Source: Intoshia linei
Lineage: Eukaryota; Orthonectida; Rhopaluridae
Direction: 5' to 3'
DNA length: 26,917 bases
Assembly: GCA_001642005.1 (NCBI GenBank)
Contig: LWCA01000451.1
Span: forward strand, 1 to 26,917
Both the position numbers and the translations under genes were made by a program. Below are positions 12,601 through 21,000 of the stretch, piece after piece (positions within the stretch are counted from its first letter, which is position 1; every line of letters begins with the position of its first letter). A model generated the notes under the pieces. The model was not told the DNA's origin. It worked only from the letters and a program-made list of their open reading frames with translations, and made no database searches.

Positions 12601-12857
12601 TTAGGTTAATACAAAAAATTGTGCTAATTATCACATTTACATTTTATACGCAAATATGTTAAATATAATAAATATAGGCCAAAGTATTGCATCCATATAA
12701 CGCCAGTAGAAGCGATGAAATTTCTCTGAAAAATGGAGATTTTGTGCAGGTCATGTATCAAGATACTCCAACATGGTGGCTAGGAGAAAATTCTAATGGT
12801 TACCAGGGATTCTTTCCATCAAATTATGTGTCCATAATTGGTATGTTATTGCTTTAA
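611..12857 (+). CDS. Ahi1: Jouberin (AHI1)-like WD40/SH3 protein, 15 exons
   Basis: Scaffold of the ciliary transition zone in animals with cilia (family knowledge). Exons read in continuous phase: 611-622, 728-753, 874-1002, 1415-1469, 1541-1656, 7182-7353, 7805-7966, 8040-8134, 8705-8838, 10437-10580, 10808-10889, 11636-11763, 11812-11882, 12490-12549, 12678-12857; about 521 aa. Residues about 13-348 form seven WD40 blades (for example CSADYTAKIWD, CANDGAIRIWK, FAGSQDGKYYVWD) in the order and spacing I recall for AHI1. A linker follows, then an SH3 domain at 463-516 (DEISLKNGDFVQV, TWWLGE, GYQGFFPSNYV). The WD40-then-SH3 order is diagnostic. The first two exons are the weakest: ATG TCG AGT AAG at a good donor, then VYVKPYGFW, both phase-compatible. 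If they are right, the roughly 600-residue N-terminal part of vertebrate Jouberin is absent. The end is also uncertain: read-through gives five residues after the SH3, while splicing 12840 to 12968 gives a stop at once. Confidence 0.88.
1787..1792 (-). promoter_or_regulatory. Candidate polyadenylation signal of the PABP-like gene
   Basis: AATAAA on the - strand, 23 bp after the stop at 1816. It would end the nested transcript just before the antisense Ahi1 exon at 1541-1656. Confidence 0.5.
1816..4754 (-). CDS. Divergent cytoplasmic poly(A)-binding protein paralogue, 2 exons, nested in Ahi1 intron
   Basis: Predicted to bind poly(A) RNA. Exon 1 is 4754-3723 (344 codons) and exon 2 is 2415-1816 (199 residues plus stop); the 1307 bp intron is phase 0 with donor AGT|gtaatt and acceptor tttttag|TTG. 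Total 543 aa. RRM1 is near 49-122 (LYIGNL, SFGFVTY), RRM2 136-212 (NVFIKNL, GYGFVQF), RRM3 221-303 (NVYIKNF, EFGFVCY) and RRM4 begins at 327 (NVYFKNI) and is completed by exon 2 (LFSPFGKITS, KGFGFVCY). The linker IRIMWKDNDSARR resembles the PABPC linker between RRM1 and RRM2. The tail is Pro/His/Gln-rich with a repeated HAPPI motif and ends VDHTRRR without an MLLE (PABC) domain, so it is shorter than the usual 630 or so residues. It lies wholly inside the 5.5 kb Ahi1 intron on the opposite strand. It is probably a lineage-specific, perhaps germline, paralogue rather than the canonical gene. Confidence 0.88.
2621..2870. repeat. Possible Tc1/mariner-type remnant in the PABP-like intron
   Basis: Left end TAGAGCAGTGAAC (2621-2633) and right end gttgctcta (2862-2870) are roughly inverted and both end in TA. 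The same 13-mer occurs inverted at 26771-26783, supporting a transposon end. No ORF. The rest of the intron (2871-3722) is plain AT-rich sequence with nothing recognisable. Confidence 0.35.
4755..5391. other. AT-rich spacer upstream of the PABP-like gene
   Basis: Inside the Ahi1 intron. Presumed promoter region of the antisense gene. It holds an inverted repeat, ACTGGAC (4902-4908) and GTCCAGT (4914-4920), followed by another ACTGG at about 4926. No convincing coding exon. Confidence 0.4.
5400..5959. mobile_element. hAT-type MITE, 560 bp, perfect 8 bp target duplication
   Basis: Begins CAGCGGTTCTCAACC and ends GTTGAGAACCCCTG; the ends are imperfect inverted repeats, continuing into GGCCCAC on the left and GTGGGCC on the right. 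Flanked by ATTTAAAC at 5392-5399 and 5960-5967. The inside has an AT dinucleotide tract (about 5641-5685) and no transposase. hAT elements make 8 bp duplications and commonly have this CAG...GGTTCTCAA terminus. Confidence 0.92.
5968..7181. other. Remainder of the large Ahi1 intron
   Basis: After the repeat A fragment, 6286-7181 is AT-rich with no supported exon. The acceptor acaaattttag ends at 7181 and leads into the third blade exon. Confidence 0.5.
6005..6285 (+). repeat. Repeat family A, degenerate copy
   Basis: Shares the motifs gtttctaag, gagatttacgataatgtta, aaatttggtttttgacccc, attctaagactgtt and the end acggtaacaaacacag with family A. Directly follows the hAT element in the large Ahi1 intron. 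Confidence 0.55.
7430..7690 (+). repeat. Repeat family A, degenerate copy
   Basis: Intronic stretch between exons 7182-7353 and 7805-7966 with family A landmarks: gatgctaaaatctgtgtcag, aatttttttaattct, and the end aatggttacacagacacag followed by ttatacaagtaac. Confidence 0.55.
7751..7772. repeat. Perfect 22 bp AT palindrome near a splice acceptor
   Basis: Starts ATACATTATTA and its exact complement follows. It ends 32 bp before the exon at 7805. Confidence 0.7.
8985..9240 (-). repeat. Repeat family A, inverted degenerate copy
   Basis: Reverse-strand copy starting aaatcctaacttatataaaa then gtttgtctgtccgtctgtta, the complement of the family A end. Internal ttttttccggtggtgtaatt is the complement of the block around ccccggaaaaaactg in copy 1. 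Confidence 0.6.
9727..10145 (+). repeat. Dispersed repeat family A, copy 2
   Basis: Second long copy, in the Ahi1 intron between exons 8705-8838 and 10437-10580, same orientation as 1-430. It differs by substitutions and small indels, for example gtgttaacaggatacaactg against gtgttaacatgatacaactg. Ends acggtaacaaacaaatattg followed by ttatataagtaa. Confidence 0.8.
10349..10372. repeat. Perfect 24 bp AT palindrome near a splice acceptor
   Basis: TATAATACATTA followed by its exact complement, with a few more imperfectly paired bases outside. It ends 64 bp before the exon at 10437. Confidence 0.7.
11071..11241. mobile_element. piggyBac-type MITE, 171 bp
   Basis: Ends CCTTTTCACTGTCTG and CAGACAGTGAAAGGG, inverted with one mismatch. 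TTAA follows at 11242-11245; the left flank is the degenerate TTTA (11067-11070). Internal sequence resembles the element at 16150 (ttattcttttattttcata, gtttaaattaaaacat). It lies in an Ahi1 intron. Confidence 0.85.
12195..12425 (+). repeat. Repeat family A, degenerate copy
   Basis: Ahi1 intron; contains aaaaaagggtaatcttgggt (compare aaagggtaatttgggtt in copy 1), aagtttctaaggttgagatt and a terminal ttatataagtaaaagga. Confidence 0.45.
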
Positions 12858-13576
12858 TTAGAATCACAGCTCAATCCTTCTGTATTATTCAGAAAGTTTG
12901 AGTATTGTTCATTTTTGTACTTAATTAATACACACCCGATAAAAATAATAACTGAAAATTATTACAGCTTAGTAATGATCACAATCTGGAATATTTTATT
13001 AGATTTACCTGTAGTATCGTCACAGATACTAACTAAACTTATCTTATTCTACTATAAATATAAACGAGTTATCACTCAAGAATCTTTCGAATAATGTATT
13101 TAACTTGTAAATAGTGTATAACTTATTTTAGCTTAATTAATTAATAAACGTATTTACTACATTACCTTCCATCATGGTAAAAATGGATGTTTCCGTAGCA
13201 AGTAAAACCTATTTTGCATTTAAATCATGTGTCATGGTCGGTACATCAAAATAAAAAAATTCTATCATGCGTCATTAAAAACAACAATTTATTTGGTATC
13301 GACCCTATTTCAATCCCTAGTTGTGATACACCTGCCCAGTCTCCGTTTATTGACGCGCTTAATTCAATTGTATCGTGACTAGAAAAATTAAAAACTGCAA
13401 TGAACGAAACAAAACGAAATTTAAAAAAGTTTATGTAATGTATATGATTGGTCAAATTAAAACGTAAATAAATTCGGAAATAAACAAATTAACCATTATT
13501 TAGATTTTAAATAAACAATTTAGATGAAAGATGAACGATAAATAAATGTATAAACAATGTATTAAAAATTATAACA
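12858..13576. other. Ahi1 3' UTR and convergent intergenic region
   Basis: Contains a possible last Ahi1 acceptor (attacag, ending 12967), AATAAA on the + strand at 13143-13148 and AATAAA on the - strand at 13288-13293 and 13346-13351 for the orphan gene. The 69-residue open frame on the - strand here has no recognisable feature and is not called. Confidence 0.5.
13143..13148 (+). promoter_or_regulatory. Candidate polyadenylation signal of Ahi1
   Basis: AATAAA, 285 bp after the last in-frame stop of the SH3 exon; either proposed 3' end would use it. Confidence 0.45.
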
Positions 13577-14440
13577 TCATTTTTTCAATTTGTGTATTTG
13601 GAGAGGTTTTTTAATATAAAAGGTGGATAAGCATTTTGTTTTTTTACAATTATCGCTACAAGAGTTGACTTTGAGGTTCAAGGAAGATTTTTTAAGTTTA
13701 GATGGATTGCTAGTTTTTCGAGATTTTTTGGAAAGTTCTTTTTTTTCCTTTTTCTTTTGTACACTTTTATAGTTGTCGGCCCTAATGGTACACAGATTAG
13801 TAAGACTAAAAGATTCTGAACTGGTTTCAGAGTGAATAGAGTTGGAATTATCACATTCTGAATTTGAAGATTGCTTTGAATCAGTAGATTCACTAGCAGC
13901 ATTAAGTTTCTCCTGTGCTTTTTGGTTGAGAGTATGATGATAATTAATATCATTTTTAATTTTTTTAAAATATTCATTAAAGTCGTCAAAATCTTCTTTT
14001 AAAATGATGGATTCATAGATTTTTTCAGTTTTGTTTGTATTTTCAGGTTCCCAAACACAATCTTGGTCAATTTCTTCATTTTCACAATAAAGAGAACTAA
14101 TCATTTCTCCATTTTCGTGAGAATTGAAATTTGTTTCAACGTCATTCAAATGAGTGTAAAAGTTTTCAATGATATCAGTCTCAGGACAAAATACGTTTGC
14201 ATTTATTCTTTCACTTTGTTTAGGTAAACTATTTTTTTCTAAGATATTTTTTTCAATTTTGGATGTTTCAGGTTCACGTTCTGGTACGACACTAAGCAAG
14301 TACCTGTAAAAGTTTGTCAATACGACTCGCTGGCATAGTCTATCTTCAGGGATAGAATCCAGTTTGTTGACACAGGAATTTAGGTAATAATTGATGGATC
14401 TCCCGTAACTGTTAAAGTTGTCCAATTTTTGATCTTGCAT
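13577..14440 (-). CDS. Orphan Ser/Lys-rich protein, possible BESS-like motif
   Basis: Single open exon of 287 aa from ATG at 14440. I do not recognise the protein. Residues about 18-49 (YYLNSCVNKLDSIPEDRL and following, ending FYRYL) have the hydrophobic spacing of a BESS protein-interaction motif, but no MADF domain accompanies it. The middle is acidic and asparagine-rich, 185-215 is a serine tract, and the last 60 residues are strongly basic (KKKEKKELSKKSRKTS) and end IHKLKK, suggesting a nuclear or nucleic-acid-binding protein. The second open frame across the basic part is a shadow. The gene lies between the Ahi1 3' end and the PAPS synthase terminal exon, transcribed in the same direction as the latter. 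No intron is needed. AATAAA signals on the - strand occur at 13346-13351 and 13288-13293. That it is a gene rests on length and composition in very AT-rich DNA. Confidence 0.6.
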   Translation of the reverse strand: MQDQKLDNFNSYGRSINYYLNSCVNKLDSIPEDRLCQRVVLTNFYRYLLSVVPEREPETSKIEKNILEKNSLPKQSERINANVFCPETDIIENFYTHLNDVETNFNSHENGEMISSLYCENEEIDQDCVWEPENTNKTEKIYESIILKEDFDDFNEYFKKIKNDINYHHTLNQKAQEKLNAASESTDSKQSSNSECDNSNSIHSETSSESFSLTNLCTIRADNYKSVQKKKEKKELSKKSRKTSNPSKLKKSSLNLKVNSCSDNCKKTKCLSTFYIKKPLQIHKLKK

Positions 14441-15046
14441 TTTATTTTCAATGTTTTAATTAAATCGACATGCTGTTTATAATTGGGTTAACTAGATTCA
14501 AAGTATAAAAAATTCCAAATTGGAGATTTGGATTGTTAAAGTTTCTTGACAACTGTTATTGGAATATACATTTCCAATAGTCTGGAGTTACAATTAATTT
14601 TGTACTTAACATTGGAAATCAGCAAATAGAACAAGAAGTGGAGTAAATGTGTCCCTGGTTATTTTATTATTAGATACTATAGATAATACTGATCCAGTCT
14701 ATTTTGAGGTTACTTTTAAATTAAAATGGTCAGTTAATTTAATTTATGTACGCAAGTTTAATAATTTACTTTAATGTTGACACATGTTTCAAATTTAAAC
14801 ATCTGCAAACCTTGGATATATTTAATATTTTAATTTTTTTACTTTGTTACATTTATCTTGAAAATTATAATTAATTCATTAATAATTATTGTTACAGATA
14901 TATTTTTTATTTATTTTTTTGTATTTTTGTACTGGTTGCTTTTTTAGTTTTTTAAATTTACACTTTTATTTACATTAATGGAAATTTATTTGTTTAATTT
15001 CATATGCATTAAAATTTATTTTATAACAAAAGAATTCATGTACTAA
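14441..15046. other. Spacer between orphan gene and PAPS synthase 3' end
   Basis: AT-rich; presumably the orphan gene's promoter and the PAPS synthase 3' UTR. No coding exon seen on either strand. Confidence 0.4.
15015..15020 (-). promoter_or_regulatory. Candidate polyadenylation signal of PAPS synthase
   Basis: AATAAA on the - strand, 26 bp after the stop at 15047; further copies lie at 14985-14990 and 14965-14970. Supports 15047-15104 as the terminal exon. Confidence 0.5.
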
Positions 15047-18000
15047 TCAATGACCATTACTTTTTATAGATTTATAGTATTGGACCAATATATTCCAAGC
15101 TTCTCTAAAATTATTCATTAACAAGTACAAGTTAATAATAAATCAATAAAATATAAAGCAATGGTAGTTATATCAAGTTTACAGTAGACAGTATAATCTA
15201 GTCACTAAATCTAGTGATTAGATATTCACACGTTACGTAATTATTGAAATACAGCATGTAATGTGATGCATGATTCTTGATTAATCATTGATAATTAAAA
15301 TTTGAATATCAATATAAATGAATCTATATTAATATTCGTTCGTGGTATCATTTAATAGATGTAGATAGAACCGTTTTAAGGCATGGGCAATATGGGCTGT
15401 AGCCCAGAGCCATTCATTAAAAAACGTTCCAAATTAATAAAAGTACTTTACATTTATATCTTAAAAAGAGGCCCCCAATTTATTAAAAAATACTTCACAT
15501 TTATATCTTAAGAAAGAGTTTATAAGTTTTGAAGTGTAGGAATTCAAGTAGCTAGAAAGAAATTAGTTTAAAGAATCAACGTTCTGGTAATTATTCAATT
15601 TAAAATATATTCTACGATATTCATCATATAATATTGACATAAAAACTGTAATATTGGAATATTTATTAAATATACCAACATTTCATTTTTATGTTGACCA
15701 ATGCGATTTTCAACGGTTATTTATAAAGGTCCCATTTTTTATTTTTTTTATATGTTTAATACCGGATTGGGGTTCCTGAATTCCCCTCAAAACTATATTC
15801 CTTGTGGTCCGTGAGATTCAAATAAAATACATTATATAAAAATTTTTATCAACTTTTTTTAATTTTAGAATTTTTAACATTTATTACAGATGTTGTGAAT
15901 TTATCCTGAATCCTAGACGACCGCTACATTACTATTTAAAAAATCCCACCATTAATAAAATTTAATAAAAATTACAATTTAAAACCCTCGGGAAGAATCG
16001 ACTTTTACCAAATCTTATGAGAAAGAACCTTTAATTTTTTCATAAATGTTGTATATTTCATGTTTCCTTGAGGGTCCAAAAAAATAAATATTTTGAAATG
16101 GAGGTCCACACTATTTGAATCGGGAATCATTTTAAATTCAATTTTTTAACCCTTTCACTGTCTGTGTATTCTAAACTAACTATATAATTGAAAAACTTTA
16201 TTCTTTTATTTTCATACATTTTCACATAGGTAATTTAAAAATTATACAAGTTTAAATTAAAACATGAATCCAGACAGTGAAAGAATTAAAGTGCTAAAAA
16301 ACCACAAGTATATATTTTTAACACGAATTTTGCCATCGCTTGGTATGTTACATAATTATTAATATGGCATTAGTGAAAACGAAAATTTTTATAAGAAAGG
16401 TCTAGACACCAGAACAGTATGAACTGTAATGGATTGTGATTAAACAAAGATATACCCAATGTACATAAATAGCCCCAATAAACAATACAAATTAAGATTA
16501 GTCAAAATTTAAGTTCAAGAATAGTTGATTGATTCATAATTTTCTTGTTACTTTTCATAATTGCAATCAGAAAACGATTGATCAACCACCTACCTACCAA
16601 CCTACCATAATCTGGTAATTTTAAAACTTTAAATAGAAAAACAATACTCCAACAGTAAACCAACACAGATATATCCTCTGATTATTAGAGTCTAATGATA
16701 ACTTATTCCGGATAAATTAATTTCACATATTTTCTGTTTAAAGTCAGTTTGAAAAAATCAAACCAATTCAAAAGATAAATTATTTAAATTTTTTAATATT
16801 AACACTGAACAATGAACATTATTACCTTACAACAAAGTTAACTGTAGTCAAGTTGAAATTAATTTTGTGCTGTATAATTTGTACATTTTGTATAGATAAT
16901 TATATTATGAACACTAAAAACGAAATAAACCAAAATATCAAACGAAAAAGGCGAGATTTATCAATTGATGAGAAGAAAAAATTAATTCGACTTTTTGAAG
17001 AAGATAAAGGAAAATCTCAAAGATTTTTGGCGACAAAACATAGAATCTCATTAGGATCAGTAAATAAACTTTTAAACAATAGTGAATCAATTTTAAACAC
17101 AGTAAACGAAGGAGATTTGGCACGAAAGCGAAAAGTGAGACTCCGTTCAAGTTCTGACATTGATTTAATATTATATGAGTGGTTTCAAAGTCAACAAAGT
17201 TTACATATTAACATAAACGGACAGGAATTGAAAAAAAAGGCTTTAGAATATGCTCTATTATACAACAACAAGGAATTTAAAGCGTCAACTGGGTGGTTAA
17301 ACTCTTTTGTCTCAAGGCACACAATTTCTTTGAATTACACGGTTAACACACCTAAAACTACCATAGACACAAAAACGATAGATGATAACACCACCATCAA
17401 AACGGTAATTTACAATCATGCTGATAAACAAATTGCACAGAATGATAATATTTCTCAAGCGACCATAAACAATGACAATAGTACTCGAGTCTGTAAAGTC
17501 AAAAATGAACCAATTACACCATATGATGCATACATGTGTGCAAAAAAACTGGAAAAATATTTTATTACTCGTATACCCGAAAAGCTGACTAGGGTATGGG
17601 ATATTATTGGTGATATACAAGAAGAGGCGAATTCAAGATCAATAAATGAGCAAAATAAAGATGAAGAAATTGATATCAAGCTATTCAATTTAAACAATTG
17701 TAAATAAATTATTTGTACATAATTGTATAAGTGATTTCTAATGGGATGATAACTAGTCGATGCGAATGTGGAGATTTGGGGTCCGCGCTCGAAATTGTGT
17801 AATTTTTTTTATTGAGAAACTGACCGCTAAAATATGGAACATGAAACATTCAATCTTTGCATGTCTTTGATAACCAATAATTAACTGAGAACCAGATTCT
17901 TATACATTTTAATATTCAAAATCTTACGGATCCATAAAACCGGATGGAGGTTCATTCCCAGCTCTAGCAATAGCTCTCATTTTTGAACCAGATATGAATT

Positions 18001-21000
18001 CATAGTTATCCTTTTTTTCAGTGTCGAAAAAGTCCATTCGTTCCAAAACCTTGTTATAAGCAGCTACACGAAATGGTATTATTTTTAAATCGTGCAATCC
18101 AGGTGCCATGGATAAAACCTAAAACATTATACAATTTATGATAAATATAAAAATTTCGTAAAATCAGAATGGAAAACAAAGCAATTATAATAACTCAGTA
18201 TAACACAAATTTAAAATTTAAAAGAATCATATTAATTACTTTTCCTCCATGTGTGGGTTCGTATAAATCTTCATTTGTTCCAGGGTGTTTAATTCCAGCT
18301 GGATCTCGTCCAACTATATAATATTTTGCACCAGCTACTAATCTAGTTTTTGCGTGCCATTGAACCTAAATACAAAATTAATAGTTTAAAATCGACTTTT
18401 AGTAAACAAAAATAAAATTATTATTGACAATGAAGAACTATTAATTTAAAATTTAATGATTTTATGTTTAATGATTTGGAGATATTGCCAATTGTTTAGA
18501 AACGAATGTATAATTTGTTACATCCTAATTTTTAATTCCGAAATCTAAACAAATTAGATGGAGCACTACTCGAGAAAATTATTTATTTTATACATGGGTG
18601 ATTTTAAATGATTTTAGGTTCCGTAAAGTGTCGTGTCATAGTCGAACCTCATTCTATGTTGCTTTCTTGAGGCTTGGGTAAATATACAAAATAACATGAA
18701 ATATTGGTTTAGTAAAATGATAACCTCATAGTCAATGGGTTAATAATCATAAATTTAACCTCAGTTGGTCCGCCATACATCATTGGAGAAGGAAAAATTG
18801 CTAAAATTGTAGAATTTTTATTCAAAACGCCAGATTCGAGTAACTTTTTGTGTTGTTTTAGTCTCCATTCTAATGGAACGTCGTCTTGCTTTGTCCAACC
18901 ACCTGCATACATATAATTTAACATTTAAATAAAATAACCAAGTGGATGTAAAAGTAGTACAGGTTTTTTAAATCCTAAACGAATGAGTTCTTGTTCTGTA
19001 CTTTTTATTAGCAAAACATGACCATTATGCAACGGGTTTCGAACTTGAAAAGCAAATACAACATCTGCCTAAAAATAAAAATTGTATTATTTAACAAAAA
19101 TTATTACATTATAGGTGCCTGGTATGGTTGATAAAACCGATTAAAATCTCGATAGTCATGGTTAACAGCTTATCAAACATAATCCCCTATGGACAGTGCC
19201 GAAACCATATACGGGACCTCTTCGAAACATTTGTAAAATTGGTACCTCATTTTTCCAAATTGAGCATTATAAAAAATTATATTCTTGAACTATTTTGCGT
19301 GTTAACATATAAATGTAAATTGTCTATATTAATAACATTTAATTAATAATCATGTAAATTTAAAATATCAGAGGATTAGAAAGATGGCTAGGGCTATATG
19401 ACACTACGCATTTTTTTTCAATTATTAGGGGCCTATTTTTCATTTTCGAGTGACATCGAGCTTGGTAGGTTCAGTTCTGTCTGTTGTTACCATAGTTTTT
19501 ATTTTTTAATTTGATATCAAGTTGGTATAATGCAATGGTTCCGCCTTTTTTCACGGCGGATCGGTAATAAATTGTAATATTTATCGCGGACCATTAAAGC
19601 GAAACTGCTACCTTTATAAAAAATTTGATAAAAAACGTAATAAATTGACTTCAATTAGTAAAAATTTTTTCACAATTATTTCGCGAATTAGGTAACAATT
19701 TTCACGGAACTGTACTACTCCGCGGAGTAGCATTTGGGAAACGCTGGTATAATGTATCACATGTCGATAATATCTTTTATAATCAGAAGGATCATTCTGG
19801 GAATTTAGTAATAAGGGCTAAGCCAAATATCTTATTTTCACGCATTACTTCTCTAGAAACCGGTACACGGGTACCCGTTATAAAATACATTCTTGGAAGA
19901 TAATTAACAAAAATTAAAATTTCGAAATCTACAGCATTGTAAATCTGATTTACTAAATCATAGCTCAAAACTCTATAATTTGTATAATAAAAAATTCAAT
20001 ATAAATATTGCCTTGAGTAGCATTGTAAGGAAATTATCAAAACTATCGTGGAATATGACATTTAAGTGACGTCCAAATCTGAAAAAAAGTGATGCATTTC
20101 GATCAAATCGAACGAACAAATTTGACATATAAGATTATTCTTTTACCAACAATAGAGAAGATGTAAATTGGTATAAACTTTCATTAAAAAATGGATCGAA
20201 CACTATATTCGTTAATCTCATATAGAAGAATTACCACCTTCCCATTCATCAAAAATAGCGCGGTTACCTAAAATTTATATCCAATATATTGTTGGATCAA
20301 TAAAACTGTGTATGAAAAAGTTGTTTTATACAAGACTACCTTTTTTTGGGATCAGAAATGTTCCTCTTTCTGTCTTACAGAAAAGATGCAAATATTGCAC
20401 ATATTTTTTAAAACAATATTTATATTTGTTGGTACCACCTCTTCAAGTTGATCTAACAATGAGGTTTCTGAGCGTGCAATAAACAGAGTACAATACCGAT
20501 GAAACAGATCCTCATTCAAGTATATTGACGATAAACTAGTCAATGATACAATTAATAAACTGAAAAATATATAAATATATAGGAATAATAAACAATCGTT
20601 CATAATAAAATGTGTGATTTTTCAAAGTGAAAGATGGCTGGACTTTTTATCATTATATTAAAAAATAAAATTATAGATGTGATTTATAGGATATTACTCA
20701 TACTACACGGACATGTATTTTATCAATTTCTAAAATTCGACTAAAAAGTTTACACTCTAACTGTTAGTCATGCATTATCTTATATAGAATATAAATTGTT
20801 GTTTTTTAATTAAAAACAAATAAATTACCTCCATTTCTCTAGCTTTTTCTCTAATTTCGTTAGGAGTTAATCTATAACAGTCTAATCCGTCATTCCATGT
20901 TATTCTTTCAAAAACATGTATATCACCTCCGCATAACCATTCTCCACTGTCCATTACCATCTACATTTATTATATAAATCAGTGGTTATTAAATTTAAGA

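Noticed and set aside
13246-13455. 69-codon - strand frame between Ahi1 and the orphan gene.
   Set aside because: No recognisable motif and it overlaps likely 3' UTR signals.
13678-13989. 103-codon - strand open frame.
   Set aside because: Alternative frame of the orphan Ser/Lys-rich gene; low-complexity translation.
17312-17697. Two - strand open frames.
   Set aside because: Shadows of the CENP-B-like gene; no PAPS synthase similarity, and they lie in its last intron.
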